Assembly: GCA_021824055.1 (NCBI GenBank)
Contig: JAKALV010000229.1
Location: 1-5,444, forward strand
DNA from: Acidobacteriota bacterium
Lineage (GTDB): Bacteria; Acidobacteriota; Vicinamibacteria; Vicinamibacterales; SCN-69-37
Length of the DNA: 5,444 nucleotides
Direction: 5' to 3'
Shown here: positions 1 through 5,444 of the stretch, one piece after another
Layout: the number at the start of each line of letters is the position of its first letter
Numbering within the stretch: the stretch's first letter is position 1
The notes under the pieces: model-generated
Seen by the model: the letters and a program-made list of their open reading frames with translations, nothing else
The model's database searches: none
Told to the model about the DNA's origin: nothing
Translations under genes and position numbers: made by a program

Positions 1-1
1 G

Positions 2-481
2 CGCGGCGTGCCGTACATCACGATCAACTACAACGGGTGGGACACGCACAAGCAGAACTTCCAGGTGATGCGGCAGAAGCTGCCGCAGATGGACAAGGCG
101 CTCGCGGCGTTGCTGCAGGATCTGTCGGAGCACGGCCTGCTCGACAGCACGATCATCTGGTGGAGCGGCGAGTTCGGACGGACGCCGAAAGTGCAGTGGG
201 AGGCGCCGTGGAACGGCGGCCGCAATCATCACGGCGAGGTGTTCTCGGCGCTCGTGGCGGGTGGCGGCTTCAAAGGCGGACAGGTGGTGGGCTCGTCCGA
301 TGCCCACGGCGAACAGGTACGCGATCGTCCCGTGTCGCCGGCCGACCTGATCGGCAGCATGTACGAACTGTTGGGCCTCGACGCGGCCGCGAAGCTGCCG
401 CACCCGCAGGGCCTCGACTACACGGCCGCGCCGCCCATGGACGCCGCGGCATCAGGCGGACGGCTGTCGGAGATCATGTGA
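2..481 (+). CDS. DUF1501 family protein, C-terminal part (5' end outside window)
   Basis: The reading frame is open from the window edge (first full codon at base 2) to a TGA at 479-481, giving about 159 residues. A GTG at base 8 is probably internal, because the family is usually about 400-500 residues; roughly the N-terminal two thirds would lie upstream. Visible family hallmarks, in order, are NGWDTH near the start, the block WWSGEFGRTPKV, a RNHHGEVFSALVAGGGFKGG stretch, then GSSDAHGE, RPVSPADLIGSMYELLGLD and a closing PHPQGLDY. These match the C-terminal half of DUF1501 proteins, which have an alkaline-phosphatase/sulfatase-like fold and are usually exported through a Tat signal. Here that signal would be outside the window. 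The biochemical role of the family is not established. The stop overlaps the start of the next gene by one base (TGATG), so the two are probably co-transcribed and translationally coupled. Family assignment is confident; function is not. Confidence 0.9.
   Translation, partial: RGVPYITINYNGWDTHKQNFQVMRQKLPQMDKALAALLQDLSEHGLLDSTIIWWSGEFGRTPKVQWEAPWNGGRNHHGEVFSALVAGGGFKGGQVVGSSDAHGEQVRDRPVSPADLIGSMYELLGLDAAAKLPHPQGLDYTAAPPMDAAASGGRLSEIM
469..473 (+). promoter_or_regulatory. Ribosome binding site for the PPC-domain gene
   Basis: GGAGA lies inside the last codons of the DUF1501 gene, with seven bases between it and the ATG at 481. It is a good Shine-Dalgarno match at normal spacing. With the TGATG stop/start overlap and the signal-peptide-like sequence that follows, it fixes the start at 481 rather than any of the upstream in-frame codons, which would read through the DUF1501 gene out of frame. 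Confidence 0.75.
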
Positions 482-2754
482 TGCGCGCGAGCACGCCGCG
501 CCTGGCATCGGCGGCCATCTGGACGACGACGGTGCTGATCACGGCGGCTGCGCTGATCGCGCAGCAACAGCAAGACGTGCCGCACGCCGGATTCGTGTAT
601 CCCGCGGGCGGCCGCCAGGGATCCACCGTCCGGGTCATTGTCGGCGGCCAGTTCCTCGACGGCGCCGCGTCGGCGATCGTGTCGGGGTCCGGTGTTGATG
701 TCCGGATGATCGGGATCGACAAGCCGCTCAATGGCAAGGCGCTGACCGAGCTGCGCGACAGGTTGCAGCAACTGCAGAAGCAAACGGCGACGCCGGCGCT
801 ACGGGCCGAGATGCTCGCGTTGCGCGAGAAGGTCTTCGATTCCGTCCGCCGCAATCAAGCGCCCGTGTTATCGGAGCGCGTTACCCTCGAGATGACGATC
901 GCGCCTACCGCCGAACCGGGGGCGCGTCAGTTGCGATTGAGCACGAATCTGGGAATGACGAGCCCGTTGATCGTCGTCGTCGGTCAGTTGCCGGAATTTC
1001 AGGAGCGGGACGTAAAGAACAGTCCCGCCGACATGGAACTGCCGATCACGCTGCCGGCCACGGTCAACGGCCGGATGATCCCGGGTGACATCGATCGCGT
1101 AAAGTTCCCGGCGCGGATGGCGCCGCAGTACATGCCCGGCGACGTGGACCGCTATCGCTTCACCGCGAAGAAGGGCCAGCATCTGGTGTGCGTCGCGAGC
1201 GCTCGCGATCTGATGCCGTATCTGGCTGACGCCGTACCCGGCTGGTTCCAGGCCACGCTCGCGCTCTACGACGCGGCGGGTCACGAACTCGCGTATGACG
1301 ATGACTATCGGTTCCATCCGGATCCGGTGCTGGAGGTGAACATCCCGGCGGACGGCGAGTATGTGGTGGAGATCAAGGACGCGATCTACCGCGGCCGTGA
1401 AGACTTCGTCTATCGACTCTCAATCGGGGAGCTGCCGTTTCTGACCAGCGTCTTTCCGCTTGGCGGCCGCGCGGGCTCATCCACGCACTTCGAGGCGACG
1501 GGCTGGAACCTTCCGGCGAAATCGCTGCTCTTTGACCTGAAGAAGAAATCCGCCGGCCTGTACCCGGTCGGCATCGCGGGCGGCGCGTCCCTGTCGAACC
1601 GTCTGCCGCTGGTGGTCGACACGCTGCCGGAGAGTCTTGAGAAGGAACCGAACAACACGGACAAGAGCGCCGAGCGCGTGACGCCGCCGGTGATCGTCAA
1701 CGGCCGGATCCAGCAGGCTGGTGACTGGGACGTCTTCAGCTTCAAGGGTCGCGCCGGCGACGCGATCGTGGCGGAAGTGACGGCGCGACGCCTGGAGTCG
1801 CCGCTCGATTCGGTCCTCGAGCTCACCGATGCCGCCGGAAGACGATTAGCGCGCAATGACGATGCGGATGACAAGGGCGCGGGACTCGAGACGCATCACG
1901 CCGACTCGTACCTCAGGGCCACGCTGCCGGCCAACGGAACCTACTTTGTTCGCATCGGTGACATCCAGCACAAAGGCGGCGCCGAGTACGCCTACCGTCT
2001 GCGCCTCAGCGCGCCGCGCCCCGATTTCGACCTGCGCATCTCGCCGTCCACGCTGAACGTGAGCGGCGGCGCCACGATTCCCGTGACCGTGACGACCGTG
2101 CGCCGCGACGGCTTCGACGGCGACATCACGCTCGCGCTTGCCGGCGCGCCTGCCGGGTTCTTCCTGAGCGGCGCGCTCATGCCCGCCGGACAGAGTCAGG
2201 TGCGCGTGACCCTGACGGCGCCGCCGGCCGCGTCCAATGCGCCGCCGGTGCCGCGCTCGCTCGGTGTGGAGGGACGCGCATCGATCGGCGGCAAGACCAT
2301 CGTCCGCACGGCCGTCGCGGCCGACGACATGATGCAGGCGTTCGCGTACCACCACCTCGTCACGGCCGACGATCTGCGGGTCCTCGTGTCGCCCCGTGGC
2401 GGCACGCGCATGGCCGCGCGGGTCGTGTCGGCGTTGCCGCTGGCGATATCGCCCGGCGGCTCCGCCGCGGTGCGCGTGCAACTGCCGCCGGCGTACGCGA
2501 CGTTCGACAACATCCAGTTCGAATTGAGCGATCCGCCGTCCGGCGTCACCCTGCGCGATTCGGCCGTCGTGCGGACCGCCGGCACGTTCGTGGTCCAGGC
2601 CGACGCCACCACGCTCAAGACGGGCGCGCGCGGGAATCTGATCGTGACGATTTCGGGCGAGCGCGTGCCGCCCGCGAATGCGCCGAACCAGACCCGCCGC
2701 CGCGTCGTGATGGGCACACTGCCCGCCATCGCGTTCGAGATCATCAAGCGATGA
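481..2754 (+). CDS. Secreted protein with two PPC-like domains and TIG-like segments
   Basis: A complete 757-residue protein. Residues 1-27 look like a Sec signal peptide: Arg2 and Arg7, a hydrophobic stretch of about residues 8-26, and a probable cleavage near Ala27 before a Gln run. Residues 34-80 (GFVYPAGGRQGSTVRVIVGG) resemble the start of an IPT/TIG-type beta domain. They are followed by a charged, helix-prone segment (about 84-123) that may be a short coiled coil. Two pre-peptidase C-terminal (PPC) type jelly-roll domains follow: one at about 219-316 (GDVDRYRF, LALYDAAGHELAYDDD, ADGEYVVEIKD) and one at about 405-512 (GDWDVFSFKGRAGD, LELTDAAGRRLARNDD, ANGTYFVRIGD). The acidic DDD and NDD turns could bind calcium. 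A second TIG-like strand set lies between them (about 319-378), and beta-rich, Ig-like sequence fills about 515-757. I see no peptidase or other catalytic motif, so it is more likely a structural, adhesive or carbohydrate-binding surface protein than an enzyme. It forms an operon with the upstream DUF1501 gene. PPC assignment is good; role unknown. Confidence 0.88.
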   Translation: MRASTPRLASAAIWTTTVLITAAALIAQQQQDVPHAGFVYPAGGRQGSTVRVIVGGQFLDGAASAIVSGSGVDVRMIGIDKPLNGKALTELRDRLQQLQKQTATPALRAEMLALREKVFDSVRRNQAPVLSERVTLEMTIAPTAEPGARQLRLSTNLGMTSPLIVVVGQLPEFQERDVKNSPADMELPITLPATVNGRMIPGDIDRVKFPARMAPQYMPGDVDRYRFTAKKGQHLVCVASARDLMPYLADAVPGWFQATLALYDAAGHELAYDDDYRFHPDPVLEVNIPADGEYVVEIKDAIYRGREDFVYRLSIGELPFLTSVFPLGGRAGSSTHFEATGWNLPAKSLLFDLKKKSAGLYPVGIAGGASLSNRLPLVVDTLPESLEKEPNNTDKSAERVTPPVIVNGRIQQAGDWDVFSFKGRAGDAIVAEVTARRLESPLDSVLELTDAAGRRLARNDDADDKGAGLETHHADSYLRATLPANGTYFVRIGDIQHKGGAEYAYRLRLSAPRPDFDLRISPSTLNVSGGATIPVTVTTVRRDGFDGDITLALAGAPAGFFLSGALMPAGQSQVRVTLTAPPAASNAPPVPRSLGVEGRASIGGKTIVRTAVAADDMMQAFAYHHLVTADDLRVLVSPRGGTRMAARVVSALPLAISPGGSAAVRVQLPPAYATFDNIQFELSDPPSGVTLRDSAVVRTAGTFVVQADATTLKTGARGNLIVTISGERVPPANAPNQTRRRVVMGTLPAIAFEIIKR

Positions 2755-2766
2755 CGGAGACAGGAC

Positions 2767-2938
2767 GTCCAAAGTCCAATGTCCAAGGTCCAATGTCACT
2801 CGTCTGTCCTATGTCCGGCAGGTCCTCAGTCCAAAGTCCGTGCTGGGTCCGCGGTGGACCTTGGACAGACCTCGAACTTCGGACCATGAGGACCTTGGAC
2901 AAGGGGTGACCTTGGACCTTGGACTTTGGACCTTGGAC
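2767..2938. repeat. Inverted array of degenerate GTCCAAN heptamers in the spacer
   Basis: This nearly fills the 201-base spacer between the two convergent genes (2755-2955), which holds no credible ORF. In 2767-2850 the tetramer GTCC occurs ten times, often at exact seven-base steps. The first four units (2767-2794) are GTCCAA plus a last base of A, T, G, T. In 2856-2938 only the reverse complement GGAC occurs, nine times; the last four units (2911-2938) are TTGGAC preceded by C, C, T, C. The outer arms can pair over 28 bases with three mismatches, all at the variable seventh base. At the axis is a small perfect hairpin, GGTCC / GCGGT / GGACC (2846-2860). Middle units are more degraded and include non-seven spacings. 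The sequence is seen directly; the function is unknown. Degenerate heptamer repeats (STRRs) are known from cyanobacteria, but I cannot say whether this family is catalogued. Confidence 0.9.
2767..2938. terminator. Possible bidirectional transcription end formed by the inverted heptamers
   Basis: The inverted array lies between two converging genes, starting 13 bases after the stop of the PPC gene and, from the other side, 18 bases after the stop of gluQRS. RNA from either strand could fold into a long imperfect hairpin, which would suit transcription end or transcript protection. Against a classical intrinsic terminator, there is no T-run after either arm and the stem is much longer than usual. 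This is an inference from position and symmetry only. Confidence 0.25.
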
Positions 2939-2955
2939 TGTCTCTGTCCGTCCTT

Positions 2956-3717
2956 CTAACTGAGACTCCTAATCGTCTCAGCCGACATCCCCGCCGCGCG
3001 CAGGTCCCGCACGCCCGTGTCGCGATCCGACTTGCTCAGCTTCTGGGTGGCCGACTTCATGATCAGCGGGTGATGGAGAAACACGGCCGGCTCGTTGCGG
3101 CCGGCCAGGCGGGCCAGACGGATCTGGCGGCCGGTGGAATCGAGCAGGTCGGCGCCGCGGATCACATGCGTCACGCCCTGGAGGTAGTCGTCGATCGTGG
3201 CGGCCCACTGGTACGTCCAGTTGCCCAGCCGGTCGCGAATCATCAGGTCGCCGCACTGTTGGGACGGATCCTGCGCCTGCGGGCCCATCAGCAGATCCAC
3301 GAACGCTTCGACGCCCGGATCCATTCGCACGCGCCAGTTCACATCGTCCGTCAATGCGATGCCACGGCCGCGGCAGGTGTTGGCGTACAGATCGCCGCCC
3401 ACGTCCGCGCGCGTGCACGTGCATCCGTAGACGAGTCCGCGCGCTACCAGACCGTCGAGCACCTGGCGATACGCCGCGTCGCGCTCGCTCTGCCGCGGCA
3501 CGATCTCGTCCGGCACGAAGCCCAGCCACGCCAGATCCTTGAGGATGGCGTCCTCGAACTCGGGTCGCGAGCGCTGGCGGTCGTGATCTTCGATCCGCAA
3601 CAGCACGCGCCCGCCGTGCGCGCGCGCAAACTCCCACACGTACCGCGCGTTGCGCACGTGGCCCAGGTGCAGGAACCCCGTCGGCGCGGGCGCGAATCGC
3701 GTGATGACACCGCTCAC
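2956..3717 (-). CDS. gluQRS: Glutamyl-Q tRNA(Asp) synthetase (GluQRS)
   Basis: A 253-residue paralogue of the glutamyl-tRNA synthetase catalytic core without the anticodon-binding domain. In the family, ATP-activated glutamate is attached to the queuosine base at position 34 of tRNA-Asp in the cytoplasm. Visible motifs are RFAPAPTGFLHLGH (residues 7-20, the HIGH signature as HLGH), RIEDHD (41-46), GVTHVIRGADLLDSTGRQ (181-198) and the KMSKS signature as KLSKS (226-230). Cys99, Cys101, Tyr111 and Cys115 reproduce the C-x-C...Y-x3-C zinc site of E. coli GluQRS, which argues against plain GltX. The start is GTG at 3717, because the conserved core begins a few residues later; its GTGA overlaps the TGA stop of ligD by four bases, implying coupled translation. 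No clear Shine-Dalgarno is visible. The stop is TAG at 2956-2958. Only 23 residues follow KLSKS, fewer than in the E. coli enzyme (about 300 residues in all), so the C-terminus is short and ends next to the repeat array. Confidence 0.93.
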   Translation of the reverse strand: MSGVITRFAPAPTGFLHLGHVRNARYVWEFARAHGGRVLLRIEDHDRQRSRPEFEDAILKDLAWLGFVPDEIVPRQSERDAAYRQVLDGLVARGLVYGCTCTRADVGGDLYANTCRGRGIALTDDVNWRVRMDPGVEAFVDLLMGPQAQDPSQQCGDLMIRDRLGNWTYQWAATIDDYLQGVTHVIRGADLLDSTGRQIRLARLAGRNEPAVFLHHPLIMKSATQKLSKSDRDTGVRDLRAAGMSAETIRSLS

Positions 3718-5444
3718 TGGAGTTTCGCGAGCACGCGGGCGATGTTGACGGGCTTCATCGTGCGGAGGGGCTTCCACAGATCGCCGACGTCCGCGAAGCG
3801 GGCTGGCGCCGTGCGGATCGTGTAGTCGCGCGGATCGAGCCGGCGATCGACCTCGGTCCATGTGAGCGGCGTCGACACGCCGGCGTAATCGTTCGCGCGG
3901 GCCGAATACGCCGTCGCCAGCGTCTTGCCGATGATGTTCTGGAGGTAATCGACGTAGACCGCCGCGCGCGCGCGCTTCCGCACCATGCGCTCGATCGTGG
4001 CCTGCTTCGGGTGCTTCGCGCACACGAGCGTGGCGGCAAGGTGGCACAGCAGCTGGCCCGTCTCGTACGAGGTCTTCTTCGGCAGCGGAATGTAGATGTG
4101 CATGCCGCTCGATCCCGAGGTCTTCGGCACCGATGGAATGTGCAGCCGCTCGAGCTCGTCGTGGACCCAGCGCGCCACGTCCACAACGTCGCCGAACCGC
4201 GCGTCGTCGCCCGGATCGAGATCGATCGCCGCGTAGTCCATGTGCAGCGGGTCGGCCACGCGCGAGAACCACGGATCCTGCGAGATCGCGGCCAGTTGCG
4301 CCATATACAGGAGCGTGGTCAGCGACCCGCCGATCAGCCGCGGCTGTCCGCCGTTGCCGGCATCCTCGACCGGATCGATGTCGTCATCGAGCACCTCGCG
4401 CCGCACGCCTTTCGGCGGCGTCTCCGGATGCCGCTGCTGGTAGAAGAACGGTTTGTCGACACCGTTCGGCGAGCGCTTCATCACCAGCGGACGATCATCG
4501 ACGGCCGGCAGAATAAGTGGCGCCACCGCCGCGTAGTAGCGCAGCAGCTCGCCCTTGGTACCGGAAATCTTCGGCCACAACACTTTGGCGAGATTGGTCA
4601 CGCGGAGCGTGTTGCCGTCGGGCAGCACGATCTCGCCGTCGCGCTTCGTCCGCTCCAATTCCCCGAGTTGCTCGAGCAGTTGCACGGAATGCTCGTGAAC
4701 CTTCCGAACCTTCCGAACCTCACGAACCTTCCGAACCGGCTCGATTCTGACCTGCCGTGCTTCCTTGTCATCCCGCAGTCCGAGATACACGGGCTGGCGG
4801 AGCAGGCCCTCGCCGGTCCACTCGATGAACTTGACCTCGCAGACCAGGTCGGGCCGCAGCCAGTGCGGCTTCTCGTTGCTGGCAACGGGATTGGCGAAAG
4901 GGGAGTGCGTGGCCGCGCGTTTGGCGAAAAGCGCCGCGAGCCGGTCGAGCTCGTCCTGTGTGAAGCCGGTGCCCACGCTCCCCGAAAAGATGAGGTCCTT
5001 GCCTTTGCGGACGCCCACGAGGATCGAGCCGAAATGGCTGCGCGACTGGCGCGGCTCGGTCCATCCGCCGATGACGAACTCCTGCTGCTGCAGCAGCTTC
5101 AGCTTGCGCCACGCCGGGGTGCGGCGGCCGCTGTGGTACGGCGACTGGCCGTCCTTCACGATCAGGCCCTCCCAGCCCTCGCGCCGTGCGCGCGCCAGCA
5201 TCGCGCGGCCATCGTCGGTGGCGAGGTCGCTGAGGTGGATCAGGGCGGTTCGTGGGGTTCGTGGGGTTCGGGAGGTTCCGGCGGTTCGGTCACGGACCTT
5301 CAGGTCCGGCCCCACGAATGGGCCGAGACGTTTCTGCAGTCGCAACCGCCGCGCGGCCAGCGGTTGCCCGCGCAAGTCCTCGTCGCCGTCCCGCAGCACG
5401 TCGAACACGAACAGCGCCGCGGGTTGATCCCGCTCGGCACGCGC
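3714..5444 (-). CDS. ligD: DNA ligase D, ligase end plus polymerase domain (5' end outside window)
   Basis: 576 residues are visible, and the frame stays open to the window edge. The GTG at 5408 is therefore not the start; upstream codons read AALFVFDVLRDG, typical ligase sequence. LigD repairs double-strand breaks by non-homologous end joining with Ku: the ligase domain seals ends and the archaeo-eukaryotic primase-type domain fills gaps, often with ribonucleotides. Window residues 1-116 are the end of the adenylation domain, with motif IV EGLIVK (92-97) and motif V WRKLK (112-116). The OB fold follows (about 120-235, including RPDLVCEVKFIEWTGEG). The adenylated Lys motif KxDG must lie upstream. 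The polymerase domain spans about 270-576: metal-binding DLD (Asp408, Asp410), SGSSGMHIYIPL with His449, and YVDYLQN with Asp499. All three key sites look intact. The order is ligase then polymerase. Whether a phosphoesterase domain lies upstream cannot be seen. Two in-frame nonamer arrays encode residues 52-66 and 237-251. gluQRS follows with a four-base overlap. Confidence 0.95.
   Translation of the reverse strand, partial: ARAERDQPAALFVFDVLRDGDEDLRGQPLAARRLRLQKRLGPFVGPDLKVRDRTAGTSRTPRTPRTALIHLSDLATDDGRAMLARARREGWEGLIVKDGQSPYHSGRRTPAWRKLKLLQQQEFVIGGWTEPRQSRSHFGSILVGVRKGKDLIFSGSVGTGFTQDELDRLAALFAKRAATHSPFANPVASNEKPHWLRPDLVCEVKFIEWTGEGLLRQPVYLGLRDDKEARQVRIEPVRKVREVRKVRKVHEHSVQLLEQLGELERTKRDGEIVLPDGNTLRVTNLAKVLWPKISGTKGELLRYYAAVAPLILPAVDDRPLVMKRSPNGVDKPFFYQQRHPETPPKGVRREVLDDDIDPVEDAGNGGQPRLIGGSLTTLLYMAQLAAISQDPWFSRVADPLHMDYAAIDLDPGDDARFGDVVDVARWVHDELERLHIPSVPKTSGSSGMHIYIPLPKKTSYETGQLLCHLAATLVCAKHPKQATIERMVRKRARAAVYVDYLQNIIGKTLATAYSARANDYAGVSTPLTWTEVDRRLDPRDYTIRTAPARFADVGDLWKPLRTMKPVNIARVLAKLQ
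4692..4737 (-). repeat. Nonamer array A, GGTTCGNNN x5, inside ligD linker
   Basis: Read on the minus strand from 4737, five consecutive nine-base units share GGTTCG with a variable last triplet: GAA, TGA, GAA, GAA, and then a degraded final unit GGTTCACGA. The period is a multiple of three and codes for a Val-Arg-Lys/Glu tripeptide repeat (VRKVREVRKVRKVHE, window residues 237-251). It sits between the end of the ligase OB fold and the polymerase domain, a linker where insertion should be tolerated. The result is a highly basic tether. Repetition is seen directly; placement in the linker is inferred from the flanking motifs. Confidence 0.9.
5247..5291 (+). repeat. Nonamer array B, GGTTCGNNN x5, inside ligD ligase domain
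   Basis: Read on the plus strand (antisense to ligD), five consecutive nine-base units begin GGTTC, four of them GGTTCG. The variable triplets are TGG, TGG, GGA, then a unit GGTTCCGGC, then GTC. In ligD the array codes for Thr-Arg-Asp/Pro-rich sequence (roughly DRTAGTSRTPRTPRT, window residues 52-66). It lies between the conserved DLRGQPLAARR region and motif IV, probably in a surface loop of the adenylation domain. It has the same core as array A but the opposite orientation. Confidence 0.88.
5293..5308. repeat. Short perfect inverted repeat beside nonamer array B
   Basis: CGGACCT TC AGGTCCG forms a seven-base perfect stem with a two-base centre, one base beyond array B and inside ligD coding sequence. 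It also carries the GGACC/GGTCC word seen in the spacer array. It could be part of a repeat element that delivered array B, or chance in GC-rich DNA. Coding consequence: it encodes part of GPDLKVRD. Confidence 0.5.

Noticed and set aside
37..480. In-frame upstream extension of the PPC gene, giving a 905-residue protein
   Set aside because: It would read through the DUF1501 gene in another frame with low-complexity Arg/Gly/Ala-rich sequence. The ATG at 481 has a good ribosome binding site and a signal peptide directly after it.
1846..2799. Long minus-strand ORF antisense to the PPC gene (317 codons)
   Set aside because: Arg/Gly/His-rich shadow translation typical of GC-rich DNA, no recognisable domain, and fully opposite a well-supported gene.
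2767..2938. CRISPR array
   Set aside because: Units are seven bases with no unique spacers and they change orientation midway, which does not fit a CRISPR array.
2961..2980. Stem-loop TGAGAC / GTCTCA with an eight-base loop as terminator of gluQRS
   Set aside because: It lies inside the last codons of the gene, has only six base pairs and is not followed by a T-run on the minus strand.
2926..3825. Long plus-strand ORF antisense to gluQRS (299 codons)
   Set aside because: It begins inside the repeat array and runs opposite clear GluQRS motifs; its sequence looks like shadow coding.
3718..4272. Upstream extension of the gluQRS frame to base 4272
   Set aside because: It overlaps the ligD polymerase domain with Arg/Ala/Gly-rich nonsense; GluQRS homology begins right after the GTG at 3717.
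5082..5096. CTG/CAG triplet run with palindrome
   Set aside because: Only a few codons (Leu-Leu-Gln-Gln-Gln) in the conserved ligase region; ordinary codon use.
4765..5427. Plus-strand ORF antisense to ligD (220 codons)
   Set aside because: Ser/Arg-rich shadow of the ligase domain with no motif; ligD is clearly real on the other strand.

Overview
This GC-rich window most resembles an Acidobacteriota genome, perhaps a Vicinamibacteria-like soil lineage. Planctomycetota or a related phylum remains possible. The assignment is an inference from gene families (a DUF1501 protein followed by a pre-peptidase C-terminal domain protein, and a LigD-type ligase), GTG starts and GC-rich codon use. No rRNA or marker gene is present to settle it.

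Layout: two convergent transcription units meet at a repeat-rich intergenic spacer. On the left (+ strand) is the 3' end of a DUF1501 gene (bases 2-481). Its stop overlaps by one base the start of a complete gene for a secreted, multi-domain, PPC-type protein (481-2754). On the right (- strand) is a 5'-truncated ligD gene (window edge 5444 to 3714) with the end of the ATP-dependent ligase domain followed by the primase/polymerase domain. Its stop overlaps by four bases the GTG start of gluQRS (3717-2956), the tRNA-Asp queuosine-modifying glutamyl-Q synthetase. Both promoters must lie outside the window, because both units enter from the edges.

How the genes work together: the two + strand genes probably belong to one export/cell-surface cassette of the kind common in planctomycetes and acidobacteria, and its role is not established. 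LigD would seal double-strand breaks with Ku, which is not in this window. GluQRS acts in tRNA modification; its pairing with ligD looks like transcriptional convenience rather than shared function.

The most unusual content is repeat DNA. The spacer (2755-2955) is almost filled by degenerate heptamers GTCCAAN. They run forward in the left half and reverse-complemented in the right half, around an axis near base 2853, giving a large imperfect inverted repeat. ligD carries two further 5-unit arrays, each with period nine and a GGTTCG core, in opposite orientations. Their period is a multiple of three, so the frame is preserved, and they appear to sit in a loop of the ligase domain and in the ligase-polymerase linker. 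I found no CRISPR array, insertion sequence, tRNA or clear new enzyme system. The repeat families are the best candidate for something under-described.
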